Below, piece by piece: positions 1 to 10,472 of a stretch of DNA of 64,000 nucleotides (position 1 is its first letter; every line of letters starts with the position of its first letter). Below the pieces are notes generated by a model. That model saw nothing but the letters and a program-made list of their open reading frames with translations, made no database searches and had not been told where the DNA came from. A program made the translations under genes and the position numbers. Source of the stretch: Verticillium longisporum (Eukaryota; Ascomycota; Sordariomycetes; Glomerellales; Plectosphaerellaceae); contig JAETXT010000004.1 in NCBI GenBank assembly GCA_019188255.1, positions 5,084,001 through 5,148,000 on the forward strand, written 5' to 3'.

Positions 1-726
1 GCCGCCCGCCAGACGAAGCGCACCGGCCTGCGCTTCGACCTGCCCCAGAAGGTCCAGGAGGTCCTGCTCTTTGTCCAGCTCAAGGCCCTCGACGCCGCCT
101 GGGAGAAGAAGGAGCTCGAGCAGGCCCTGCGCTGGTCGACCATGGTCCTCGAGATGGCCGCCGACCCCGCCCACCGGCTCGAGAAGCGCAGGCCCGACTG
201 GCTGTCGTGGCCCGTCGAGCGCGACCCCCTGTCGCTGACGGCGCCGCTGCACCTCGCCGCCGCCCTCGCCGTCGGCCACCACGCCGGCCGCGACGTCGAC
301 GGCCGCGTCGCCTACTGGGCCAAGCAGGTCGTCGGCGCCTGGCCTGCCGGCAAGGGCCTGCTCGAGGCCTACCCGGCCGAGGCCTTTGGCGGCAAGGGCA
401 GCGTGAGCGGCGACAGGGGCGACGTCAGGTATCTCAGCGCCGCGCCGCTCTACATCGCCCCCGCGGCGAACGCGCTGCACGGCCTCAAGCTGGCGGCGCA
501 GGTTGTCGAGCCGGCGCTGGCCGACAAGCTCAACGCCATCGCCGCGGCGCTGGAGCCCGAGCTCGCCAACAAGATTGGCGAGCTGAAGGACGGCCTCAAG
601 GAGGGTTCGCTGCCGCACCGCGTCTACACGAACCAGTTTGACGCGCAGGGTGGCGTCACGCTCGATGTCAAGGCCAGCCCTGTTGAGGAGGCGGCGCCAG
701 CGGAGGACGTCAAGACGGATGCGTAA
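1..726 (+). CDS. 3' end of an unrecognised protein gene (5' truncated by the window edge)
   Basis: The frame is open from base 1 and stops with TAA at 724-726, giving about 241 C-terminal residues. Strongly GC-biased third positions support genuine coding. The visible part is largely alpha-helical: it begins with a Lys/Arg-rich stretch, continues with a Leu/Ala-rich helix (LLFVQLKALDAAWEKKELEQ) and a Trp-containing segment near a KRRPDWLSWPVE motif, and ends in an acidic, Ala-rich tail. No catalytic motif or signal sequence can be seen in this portion. It converges on the cysteine synthase gene, with 191 bases between the two stops. I do not recognise the family. A helical-repeat (TPR-like) protein is one possibility, but that is only a guess from composition. 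Confidence 0.75.
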   Translation, partial: AARQTKRTGLRFDLPQKVQEVLLFVQLKALDAAWEKKELEQALRWSTMVLEMAADPAHRLEKRRPDWLSWPVERDPLSLTAPLHLAAALAVGHHAGRDVDGRVAYWAKQVVGAWPAGKGLLEAYPAEAFGGKGSVSGDRGDVRYLSAAPLYIAPAANALHGLKLAAQVVEPALADKLNAIAAALEPELANKIGELKDGLKEGSLPHRVYTNQFDAQGGVTLDVKASPVEEAAPAEDVKTDA

Positions 727-917
727 AAGGAGTCGGAGGACGAGTGTACCCGTGGCATGTGTCAAGAGGAGAAGCCAGAGAGAGAGAGAACGGCTGTGTA
801 AATGGGTCAAAATGTACAATTATAGATCTGAGGAGCCAGGCCAGTGTACGAACATGTCAAAACTACGACCAACATATTCCCCCCTTGCATGCATCCACCG
901 ATTCCTTTGACTCTTCC

Positions 918-2111
918 TTACGGCAAGACAATGTACTTTTCCAAATGCTTGGGTATCGCGCCGGCGAGGTTCTTGGCCTCGAGCCACTTGCGCGAGAAGA
1001 GCCTGTCGGCGTAGCGGTAGGCGCCGTCGCAGAGCATGGTGACGACGGTGTGGCCGCGGCCGAGCTTCTCGGCGACCTCCTTGGCGGCGACGACGTTGAG
1101 GCTCGAGCTCGCGCCGAGGTAGAGGCCCTCCTCGTCGAGGCAGCGGTAGACCATCTCGATGCTCTTCTCGTCGGAGATGTGCAGCGAGCCGTCGAGCAGG
1201 GCAATGTCCGGGCGCAGATTGTCCGTGACGCGGCCCTGGCCGATGCCCTCGGTGATGCTCGAGCCGCTGCGCTCGACGAGCTCGCCGCCCGACTGGATGT
1301 AGCTGTGCAGCACGCTGCCGGGCGGGTCGGCGAGGAAGCTGCGGACGCGCCCGCCGCTGACGTCCTTGAGGTAGCGCGTCACGCCGGCGAGCGTGCCGGC
1401 GGTGCCCGTGGCGCAGGTGAAGGCGTCGACCGTGCCGGCCGTCTGGGTCCAGATCTCGGGGCCCGTCGTCTCAATGTGGGCGCGGCGGTTGGCGACATTG
1501 TCAAACTGGTTCGTCCAGACGGCATTGTCGAGGCGCTCGGCGTGGCGCCGGGCCTGGTGGTTGTAGTTCTCGGCATTGTCAAAGGCGACGGCCGGCACGG
1601 GGTAGACCTCGGCGCCGAGGAGGCGCAGCAGGTCAATCTTGCCCTGCGACTGCGTGTTGGGCATGTAGATGACGAGCTTGTAGCCCTTGCTGCGGCACAC
1701 GTGCGCGAGGCCGATGCCCGTGTTGCCGGCCGTGCCCTCGACGACAGTGCCGCCGGGCCGCAGGAGGCCGCGCTCCTCGGCGTCCTTGACGACGTAGAGC
1801 GCCGCGCGATCCTTGACGGAGCCGCCCGGGTTCATGAACTCGGCCTTGCCGAGGATCTCGCAGCCTGTCTGGTCGGAGAGCTTGTTGAGGCGGATGAGCG
1901 GCGTGTTTCCGATGGCTGTCTCTCGTCGTTAGCAAAAAAAAAAAAACCCCCCGGCAGTGACATCGGAAGCATCGTGCATACCGCCGGTGAGGCCCTTGAC
2001 AGTGCCCTGGGCCTTGGCAAGGTTCAAGAGGTATGGGCTCGGATCGGCGACGACAGGCGCGGCGGCTGTCGCAAAGCGACGGAGGCCGTGGCGGAACATG
2101 TTGATGGTCAA
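918..2111 (-). CDS. Cysteine synthase, mitochondrial-type (PLP-dependent)
   Basis: Two exons (2111-1982 and 1915-918) give 375 aa. The 66-nt intron has donor GTATGC, branch GCTAAC, acceptor CAG and an internal A13/C6-type homopolymer. The enzyme is expected to convert O-acetylserine and sulfide (or a related amino donor) to cysteine using pyridoxal phosphate. The N-terminus ([20 protein letters not shown]) is basic and Ser/Ala-rich, as in a mitochondrial presequence. A second Met at residue 5 is an alternative start. Family motifs are in order: [13 protein letters not shown], the PLP-lysine motif [22 protein letters not shown] (substrate loop), and a PLP-phosphate loop [11 protein letters not shown]. 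It belongs to the fold-type II group, closest in layout to the fungal 'cysteine synthase 2' branch related to yeast YGR012W (family knowledge). The gene is intact. Confidence 0.93.
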
Positions 2112-3737
2112 TCAGCCGACGACGGGGTCCTTCGTCAGCTCGATCGTTCGTTCGAGGTTGGGCACAGGGCGTTGAGAGCGCGGGGCTGTAGGGGGCGTCA
2201 ATGTCGAGGGCAACAATGGCACGTCGTTGACAGCTCCGAAGCTCGGGGCGAAGACGACATTGAAGCTTGAGTGCCGCATTAGTCAGGGCCATGGTGGGGT
2301 AGGACCTGCCCGCATTCTGGACAGCTCCATTTGGCTTCCCATCTCCTCTGTCATTCCACACAACACCAACACCAATGCTTGCAGCCTGTGAGCTTTACTC
2401 ACCATGGACCTCGTTGTAGTCGAGCAGACTCTTCTTTCTCATTTCACTATCAGATAGCATCTCGAAAAATGAAGAAACCCAGAATACATCTCGAGCTACC
2501 CTACTGGTCTTGACACCATGACGCCGACGACTTCATACATTCCACAAGTACTGCCACCAGACGAAACCTCCAAGGCCCAAGCAATCATGATGGCTCTGTC
2601 CTCCAGCGTCGCCTCGAGTGCTTCTCGGCAGCCTAGGCATCCAATGTACAAACAGCCACGCTACGCCCTAGCAGGGTCTCTGGCCAGTGCCTGACACCCA
2701 TAGATTGATCACGCATCTTCTCATGGCACCCTCTCTGACATGCAGCACACCCGAAAGAGCAACGCGAAACCCCCTCTGGCTTGTATAGCTGACTCGACAA
2801 ACTTGGCCAAGACGCGACGAAGAGCAATAATCAACGCGCTCCAGCCTGATCACGCCCGTGAGTCGGTCGTTATCCAGGGTGCTCGTATCCTCGCCGCACC
2901 CTCGAGAAACCCAGCGTAGCATCCAGTGGGGGCCAAGGAGAAGGGAACCCCGAGACGATTGTGGGGTGCTGCGACTTATCACCAAGAAGCCCGCTGCTGG
3001 GAGCCGCACGGGGCTGCCGGCGCATGACGTGCCAAGCACTCTATCGCCCAAGCCATCGTTTCAGCGTTGGGCAGATCGGGAGCTGCCGTCTTCTGCCGTC
3101 TTCCATCGTGCAGCTAGCATCTCAACTTTGGATGGTTCGTGCCTCTCAGTGACCTTCGTGCATACCGATGCTCTGGGTTGACCGGAATCTTGTCGCTCGG
3201 CCATCTGTCAAGCGGGTTGAGTACCTAGACTACGAGCTACTAATAAGTCTTGGAGTTGAAAGTCTTCAACTCAGTCAAATCGCCAGATCAGAGTGAGCTT
3301 GGGCCAAGCGACGGATTTAGTTGCCGTTGTTGTCAGGTAGGGCTGTGCAACCAAGCTGAGCATAGGTACATGAGTCGCCCAAATGAGGCCAAGGGATCAT
3401 GAATCGCCAAAAGCCTGCCGTTGCTGCCGGTTCGATACAGACCTACCTTCCAGGTATAGCATCATAGGTAGATCTTACCAAAATGCCCAAACTCGTCGGG
3501 CTGGGGTCGTTCTTCATGCCATGATAAATAGACCGGCGACGGCGTGCCCTCACGGACTGAACAGCCTTGAAAGTGCACTGATCATCCGTTCCTTTCGCTA
3601 TCCCTTCTTTTGGTTCAGTTCTTCTGGTTCTCCGGCTATTCTTGCACTCTTTGGAAGCCGTAGTCCAGCTCTGTCGTTATCTTGAAGATCATTTACACTC
3701 TTTTTTTATACCATATTTACCGTACCCTGTCAACACC
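2112..3737. other. Intergenic, divergent promoter region; no gene seen
   Basis: About 1.6 kb separates the divergently transcribed cysteine synthase and secreted-protein genes. Short open frames exist on both strands (up to 127 codons) but they lack splice-supported extensions, conserved motifs or coding-like codon bias. The region presumably holds both promoters; no specific binding site could be assigned. Confidence 0.5.
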
Positions 3738-5295
3738 ATGTTGAAGAGCACGATTGCCCTTCTCCTACCTCTCGCCTGCACTGTCACGGCAACCCCCATC
3801 GTCCAGAGGCAAGATGTCGACTGTGCCCCGAATTCGTCCTCGGGCCTCAAGGCAGAGTGCTGGGAGGCACTTGAGATGGACAAGTACATCAACGACTGGA
3901 TGGCAACCAACAGCGCCGCTGCCGGGTGTGACACTCTTGGTTTTGCCCAGTGCTACCTCCAGTTCAACGGCCTGACCACTCTGACCTGTGATGACATTAC
4001 GTCTTCAACTTGTCCCCCTCCCTCGTCGACCGTCTCATACTCTAGCAACCAACATTTCTACGTGAGCAGCGGCATCAACATAATTCCACAGCTGAGTGTG
4101 ATCATGTTCACTAACAACAAACGATGACAGGCTCTCTGGAACATCTACGCAGTCCACCAGTTCTTCAACCAGTACTCTCAAGCACTGAGCAACGGCGTGG
4201 CTCTGGCAGGCCAGACCGTGGACAAGATCGTATCAACAGTGGCCCCACCCGTCGAAGCCCAGCAGCCCGCGAGCTCGTTGATGAAGGTCCTCGGATCGAC
4301 CCTCGGCGTCGTCAGCCTCTTCACGGGCGTGCTCCCCGGCGGCACCGGCGACGCGATCCGGCTGATCCACAGCGGTCTGACCCAGGCCCTGTCGCTGAAG
4401 AAGGAGCTCCCAGACACGCTCGTCAAGCCGTCGCAGACGGCCAACGACCGCTTCATCCAGCTCGGCAACATTGGGTCCTCGCTCGCCAACCTCGTCGAGG
4501 ATTACCAGAAGAACGTGCTCGACACGGTCGTGGCCCTGCAGCGCAACCACACGCTCTTCGCGACGGCCTGCGGCCAGGGCGGCTTCTCGCAGCGCGTCAC
4601 GACGTCGCTGACCATCCAGTCGAGCCAGCTCTACCGCCAGCTGCAGCTCTACGTGCTCTCGAGCGCCCTCAAGGCCAACGGCATCGTCTCGGCCAAGAGC
4701 CCCGGCGTCGACGCCCTCCAGTTCGCCACCGAGACGAATCAAATCTCCTGCACCGGCCTCAGCAACGGCGGCTTCTGCAACCAGTGGTGGCTCGACGGCC
4801 AGGGCAGCACCTACTCGTTCCACAACCCGCGCGACACGCGCAACACGCACGTCGCCCTCACGCGCACCATTGTCGAGGAGGGCTGGGCCACGCTCGACCA
4901 GGTCTTCCAGGTCGAGGACTGCGCCGGCCGCGAGCCCGAGTTTGACGTCGGCTCCCTCGGCGTCACCTGCATGGCCTCGCACGGCTTCTGCGAGTGGAAC
5001 TACCAGCCCACCACCATGGACGCCCGCCGCGAGCCCCAGTTCAAAAACTGCCCCGACGACGGCAACTGGGGCTATCTCTGCAGCAGCTTCTCCCACCAGA
5101 TCCTCGGTACGCTGCCCGCGCATGCCCTGTGCATTTTTTCGTGTTCTTTTTTTACTTTTCTTTCTTTTTCTCCCTATTCTCTTCTTTCTCTTGGAACTCA
5201 AACTAATCTGTGTCACTCTAGTTCCCGAGTCGTACTTGGGCCCCCTCCTCATCAGGGACAGATTCGGCGTGACCCAGATCTGCAAGAAGCGTTAG
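3738..5295 (+). CDS. Secreted Cys-containing protein of unknown function
   Basis: Three exons (3738-4061, 4131-5106, 5222-5295) encode 457 aa. Introns of 69 and 115 nt have GTGAGC/CAG and GTACGC/TAG borders with ACTAACA and ACTAATC branch sites. The start is chosen because it gives a clean signal peptide (MLKSTIALLLPLACTVTATP), followed by a VQRQ site that could be cut by a Kex2-type protease. The mature protein has scattered cysteines in its N-terminal 80 residues, a long helical middle with a hydrophobic Gly-rich segment (VLGSTLGVVSLFTGVLPGG), and a Cys-containing C-terminal half with Trp- and Asn-rich motifs (GGFCNQWWLDGQ, GFCEWNYQP). It ends FGVTQICKKR. I do not recognise a named domain. 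It looks like a member of a lineage-restricted fungal secretome family. The gene is intact. Confidence 0.82.
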
Positions 5296-5703
5296 CCAGC
5301 CGCAGACTGACCCGATTCATAACGATGAGCTGACCTTGATGTAGGCTAAGCAATAGGTCTGGAGTACGATGCGCGTAGCAACCGTGACGATTTTGGGGGG
5401 TTGGCCATGGGACCTGGCAGCATTGTACATCATGCATCCATATACCTACATCAGTCGTGCCCCAGAAATGGGGGCCAAATAGAACTTATCACACATGCCT
5501 TTGTTCACATATGTAACCCTAGGTCATCACCCAAGTGCTATTGTTGACTTGACCACGTTCTCATCCCCTCGTTCGAGGAATTATATCATTTTCATTTCTC
5601 ATTCAATCTGGCTCATAACAGCCTGCAAATCTGGACTCTCAACATGTCCGACGTCAAACAGAACACATGCTTCCTTCAACCTCCCACATGATATCAATGC
5701 AGC
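5296..5703. other. Intergenic between convergent genes; nothing seen
   Basis: The 3' flanks of the secreted-protein gene (+) and the RING/SH3 gene (-) meet here. The sequence is unremarkable and moderately AT-rich, consistent with two terminator regions. Confidence 0.5.
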
Positions 5704-8682
5704 CTAACCCTCAAACCTCTTCACATAGGGTGCCGGAAACAGCCCCTTGGCTCCCATGTACACCCCGAAGAACCAGTCGCCGTTGACGTCCTCAATCTCT
5801 CTGACTTCGGCACCCCTCGGAAACATCAGTTCATCCTCTGCCTCTGCCTTGGGAAACCAGGCCCACGACGCGACAGCCGCCCACCCAACGCCCCCGTCAG
5901 GCGGGAACCCGGCCGCGGCCTCGCCTTCTGGTGCCGACGACGTCACATTCGTCGTCACAAGCCTCTCGAGCTTGCGGTCACCATCGAGCCAGCTCCATCT
6001 CTGCAAGCCGCGCGCCTCCTGGCCCTCGGCCGCAGGCGCAACAACCAGCTTTCTCCCGCCGACGAGGTCTTGTACCACGTGCCGATACTGCCCGCCCTGG
6101 CCCTCGAGAAAGCCCACGACGACCATCCTGTGACCTTGTGGACACCTTCGCCAACCTGCCGGGCCGTTCTCGACGCTGATTTGGCCGCGAGACACCTGCG
6201 CTGAGTAGCAGGCCTGACACACGTCGTAATCACCAGGCTTGGTGTCCGGCTCGATGGAGCTAGTGCAGCTGAAGCAGTGGAGACGGCTCTGCGCCGGGGC
6301 TATAGGGTCCTGGCATACGTCGCACCTCGTGCGGAAGACGAGCGGCTTGAAGGGTCCAATGCTGGATACGTTGGGGCCAGTCAGCACACTGGCGTGGTGA
6401 GGCGGCTGTGGTGAGCGCGGGCTGGCAGGTGGCGTGTGGGACGAAGGTGGCTGATATGTCAGGGGCAGCAATGGATGCGTGCACGACGAGCCTTGGTTGA
6501 CGCAGTCATTACAGAACCCCCAGTCGCCTTGGTTGCAGTGGTCACAGCGCCAGTAACACTCGTTGGCCCATGCGAGGCAGCGCGCGCAGAAGTTGCCGCT
6601 CTCGAGCCGCTTCAGGGGGTCGTCGGTCGTGAGGGTGCGGCGGCCTTCGGCGCCTCCGGGCGTTATCTTTGGAGGCAGATACCGGTTTGCCGTGAGCATG
6701 TGCGGCTGCGCAAGCTCCTTGCGACCAGCTTGGCGGGCCTTCTCCCACTTGTTCCAGGCGCCATACCCAAAGCCAAACCAGTGTAGGCAGCCCTTGCCAC
6801 TGCGGTAGCAGTCAAGGCACAAGTTCCAGTTGCCGCTGGAGCAGATGCTGCAGTTGTAGTGAATCTCGTACTCAATATGCTGCTTCGAGCACCTGGAGCA
6901 GGCGATGGACGGTTCTGGGTACAGCTGCGTGCGCGGTCGCTGGTGGTGGCTCGGTGACGTAGGGCTGTTAGCACCAGAGGGGATCGATATCGACGTGGCC
7001 AGGCTGAGAACCGCGAGGTCAGATGGCTTGTTGGGTCGATGCATGGTGCCAGATGGCTGTGAAGAAAAGCTGCTCGATGTCGCTGACGAGTTCGAAGCGT
7101 CAGTGACCCGGTTGGCAAAGGACTGGTCGCGAAACCCGGACTGAACCACTGTCGGTGAGTGCGTCTGGACCGGGGCGACGATGGGGACAGATGGCGTGCT
7201 GGCGCTCCTTCCTTCGGTGAAGGCACTCCTCGGAGTCGCTGGCTCACTGCTACGCGTCGGCAGCGATAGGTCAGTCTGGGAGCGGGTCGTCGGCCTGGCC
7301 TCCGGTTGGGTACCAGGCAAAGGTGTGGTTGCACTGCGACCACCACTAGAATTCCTCCTTCGTCGTCTGTCGGAACGGACATCGAGATGGCTCGGATTGA
7401 AGGCTGGCGGAGGCCGGCTGCGGTCGTCTGGGTATCCGGTTGCGCTTGCAGAGCGAGAATGCGGTCGTTGCCTACTGCCAGGCCGCCTGGGGTCCGATGC
7501 TGACGTGGATCCTAAGGCCGGTGTTGACGCTGATGGCGCGGTTGAATGGGTGCTTTCCTGCGTCGGGTCGGAAGACTGACGAGAAGCTACGCTGGCGTTG
7601 CTCCTCCTGTTGTGCTCCAACCTCGGTCGTTCGCGTTCGCGCTCGCGTTGTCTCCTGCGGTAGGCCTCAGTGATTTTACGACTGAGCTCGTCGTTCCTGC
7701 TGAGATCAATGTTGTCCAAGTCGAGCCCATCGAGCAAGCCTTCCTCCTGAATCTGCCTCGCAAACTCCTCAATCTCTCGTTCAAAGTCTCTCTCGTTGAG
7801 GTCGTCCGAGCTGAGGAGGGATCGAAGAGACGACTGGTGCTCGACCTGACGACGGCGCATTTCCGACACGGCTTCCGCCCGGTGTCGGGAATCACTCCGG
7901 TGGCGTCTCCTGTCTCTCGACTCGGGCTGGAGCTGATCGCTGTTGTAGCGGCCCTCGTCTCCGTGTCGCCTCCGTGTGCCTTCGTGCCGGTGGCTGTGGT
8001 GACTCTGATGGCTCTCTCGACTGGGGTCCCGACTCCTGCCAGAATGACTTTCGGTCGCCCGACTGTCCCCTCGCCTGCGGTGTCTTGATGATGAGGACGA
8101 CGCGTCGACGCCAGCATCCCTGAGGCTCATCTCGCGCACCTCCTCGATGAGCCTGCGGTCCTCCTCTTCCAGGCGCCTAGCGCCAGGCGTCTCGACGACA
8201 TGGTGTCGAGGGACGACCTGGTCGCCAGGCTTGTACTTGCGACTTAGGTCCTCCTTCTCCTCGGCCGTGCGTCCTTTTTCCGGATTTGCTATCACAAACA
8301 TGTCGAGAAGGGTGGCGACGGTAGCATTATGCCGGGTGTCTCGAACGGCGGCACGGCATGATGGGCAGGTCAAAAGGGGTGAACCCTCTGGCGGCGGGGA
8401 GGGCGCATTCTCGGCCTGAAGCTCCTGAAAGGAAAACCAGTCCTTGAGACAGGCGCCGCAGTAGGTATGAAGGCAGTCGAGGAGGGTCAATGGTTGATAG
8501 AGCAGCTCAGTGCAGATCTAGAAGGGGCCCGAGTCCCGAGTCAGCCATGCGGCTCGTGGCAAGCAGATCAGATCGAGGCTGGGACATGCGGCGGGGGTAA
8601 GGGTGAGGGGGGGGGGGGGGGGGGGCCTCACCGAGCAGGTCAACTCCTTCTCCAGGTCTAGGGTGGGTTTGGAGGTATCCAT
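5704..8682 (-). CDS. RING-finger protein with Cys-rich zinc modules and C-terminal SH3 domain (probable E3 ubiquitin ligase)
   Basis: Two exons (8682-8632 and 8517-5704) encode 954 aa. The 114-nt intron splits the RING between its first and second cysteine and carries a run of 19 C on the coding strand directly after the donor. The start (MDTSKPTLDLEKELTCS) completes the RING: C16-x2-C19, C32, H34, C37-x2-C40, then C68-x2-C71 (C3HC4). After a helical segment comes a long Ser/Arg-rich, probably disordered middle with charged repeats. Three Cys/His-rich blocks follow, with motifs such as CSRCSKQ, CSICSSGNWNLC, CDHCNQGDWGFCNDC and CDVCQDPIAPAQ; these resemble ZZ/C1-type folds. The last ~60 residues form an SH3-like domain (ELMFPRGAEVREIEDVNGDW, ending GLFPAPYVKRFEG). 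The RING suggests ubiquitin-ligase activity and the SH3 suggests partner recruitment. Substrates are unknown. Confidence 0.88.
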
Positions 8683-8863
8683 GCATGGCAAGAGTCGATC
8701 GCTTCGCGCGATCCGATGAGGGACGTGGGCAACAGAGACCAGACGACCGCGGGCGAGCTTGCGAGAAAAAGAACGTGGGATGGTATTAGGATTACTCGGG
8801 CTGGAGAAGCAAAGCAGGTTGGCGAACCATTTTCATCAAGAGGCGGACTGCAGATGGTGGGAT

Positions 8864-8891
8864 GCAGGCGGCAGGCGGCAGGCGGCAGGCG
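8864..8891. repeat. 7-bp tandem repeat (GCAGGCG x4)
   Basis: Four perfect consecutive copies of GCAGGCG lie in the promoter-side flank of the RING/SH3 gene, followed by further GGC-rich imperfect repeats. This is a simple microsatellite with no assigned function. Confidence 0.85.
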
Positions 8892-9227
8892 GTGGAAGGC
8901 GGGCAGGTGCTCCTTGCGCTTGTGCTGGTGCTCTTGCTGGCGTCAGGCGCTGGCGTCAGGCGCTGGCGCCGGCGCTGGTGGCGGGGCTCAAGAGGCTAGG
9001 CGCAGGAAGGAGGGCCTCGCTTGGGCGCGCCTGCATCATCTTCATGCATCTCCTCGTGTTCATCCTATGGGCAGTTTCTTACTGGATACTCGCATTTCAT
9101 CTGATGGCATGTCAAGTTGAGCTGGTCGCAGTTCTGCAGAGTTTAAGCTTGGATCTGTGCACAAGTAGTTTGGAGGAGGACTTCGCGTGGTCGACGCACT
9201 GGCCTCTTGGCAGGTGCTGCTCTACTG

Positions 9228-9288
9228 TAAGGTACCTTACCTACCTAAGGTACCTAGATAGGTAGGTACATGTAGGTACCTTAGGTAA
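9228..9288. repeat. Palindromic GGTACCT-type repeat cluster
   Basis: A 61-bp stretch is built almost entirely from TACCT/AGGTA units in both orientations. It includes the perfect 12-bp palindrome TAAGGTACCTTA (9228-9239), CCTAAGGTACC and TAGGTACCTTAGG. The whole segment can fold into a hairpin. It lies between two tandem minus-strand genes. Confidence 0.8.
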
Positions 9289-9522
9289 TCTGCGATACCA
9301 GATGCACACCTCCAACCTCGAGGCACCAATGTGCATCAACTATCTTACACTTCCACACTGTCTTGTTGCTCAAGTATCGATCAAATTGTCCTGATTGCCC
9401 ATGTTTCCCACAAATCCGAGAACTAGGTAACTGCCTGCACATCACTAATTCTTGGAAACATCGTATTGTGATCTATCGCAGGACCAGACAACCATCGTTT
9501 TCTTGCTGCTCTCCTCCCCAGC

Positions 9523-10472
9523 CTACGAGTGCGTCCACTCGGCCTTCTTCTTCTCGGCAAACGCCTTCATGCCAATCTTCTGGTCGTTGCTGCCAAACAG
9601 GCTGTGGAAGACGCGCCTCTCAAACTCGACGCCGTCCCGCAGCCCGAGGTCCTGGCTCTTGTTGACGACCTCCTTGCACGCCTGGACGGCGACGCGCGAG
9701 TACCCCGCCACCGTCTCGGCCGTCTTGAGCGTCTCCTCCATGAGGGCCTCGTACGTCGGGAACGCGCGCGCGGCGAGCCCCACTGCGCCGCCTCGACGCC
9801 GCTGAACGACTTGCCCGTGAGGATGAGCTCCATGGCCTTGGACTTGCCAATGGCCCGCGTCAGCCGCTGGCTGCCGCCGGCGCCGGGGATCGTGCCGAGC
9901 TTGACCTCGGGCTGGCCAAAGTTGGCCCCCTCGGTGCAGTAGAGCACGTCGCACATGATGGCGAGCTCGCACCCGCCGCCCAGCGCGTGGCCCGACACGG
10001 CCGCGATGATGGGCTTCTTGGCCTCGGTCGTCAGCAGCGACCACGACTCGATAAAGGCCTTTGTGTAGGCCTCGGAGAAGGTCAGCGGCGCCATCTCCTT
10101 GATATCGGCGCCCGCGGCAAAGGCCTTTTGCGAGCCCGTCAGCACAATGACCGACGTGTCGTCCGACTCGTTGAAGGCCCGCAGCGCTGCGTTGAGCTCG
10201 TTGATGAGGGGCGTGCAGAGCGCGTTGAGCGCCTTGGGGCGGTTGAGGGTCACTGCCGGCGGGGAAGTTTTGCGTCAGCGATGGAACATGATTCGTGAAG
10301 AAGACTGGCCGGCCCTTTTGCCCCCCTACGCACCTTGTCCGACGCCGGGCTTGGGCTGCGACACCTGGATGTACTCGTAGTTGGCGCTGGCGAAGCCGCG
10401 AGCGGCCATGCGCGGCAGCGTCGACGGCTGCAGCCTCGAGGCCACTGGGCGGACGTAGCGGAGAGAGTTCAT
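9523..10472 (-). CDS. Enoyl-CoA hydratase, mitochondrial (1-nt frame break)
   Basis: Exon 1 (10472-10334) encodes a basic presequence ([20 protein letters not shown]...) and the start of the crotonase fold. An 81-nt intron (GTGCGT...CAG) is followed by exon 2 (10252-9523). The enzyme hydrates 2-trans-enoyl-CoA in mitochondrial beta-oxidation or branched-chain catabolism. Family motifs seen: [11 protein letters not shown], the oxyanion-hole region [23 protein letters not shown], and [18 protein letters not shown] with the Glu/Gly catalytic region. After SGVEAAQWG the frame is lost and resumes as [18 protein letters not shown]. Exactly one base is missing in the coding-strand G run at 9781-9778 (4 G where 5 restore the frame). 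Restored length would be 289 aa, normal for the family. Because flanking residues on both sides are conserved, I treat this as a probable sequencing error rather than a pseudogene. Confidence 0.88.

Larger units (their letters stand above)
8683..9522. other. Intergenic upstream of the RING/SH3 gene; repeat-bearing
   Basis: No gene is supported here. The stretch holds a short 7-bp tandem array, a GGCGTCAGGCGCTGG-type duplication around 8938-8978, and a cluster of GGTACCT palindromes near 9228-9288 (listed separately). It is the promoter side of the RING/SH3 gene and the 3' flank of the enoyl-CoA hydratase. Confidence 0.5.

Noticed and set aside
744..2270. 508-codon open frame on the plus strand
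   Set aside because: It lies antisense to the cysteine synthase exons; Leu/Val/Ala/Arg-rich composition is the usual mirror of a GC3-rich gene.
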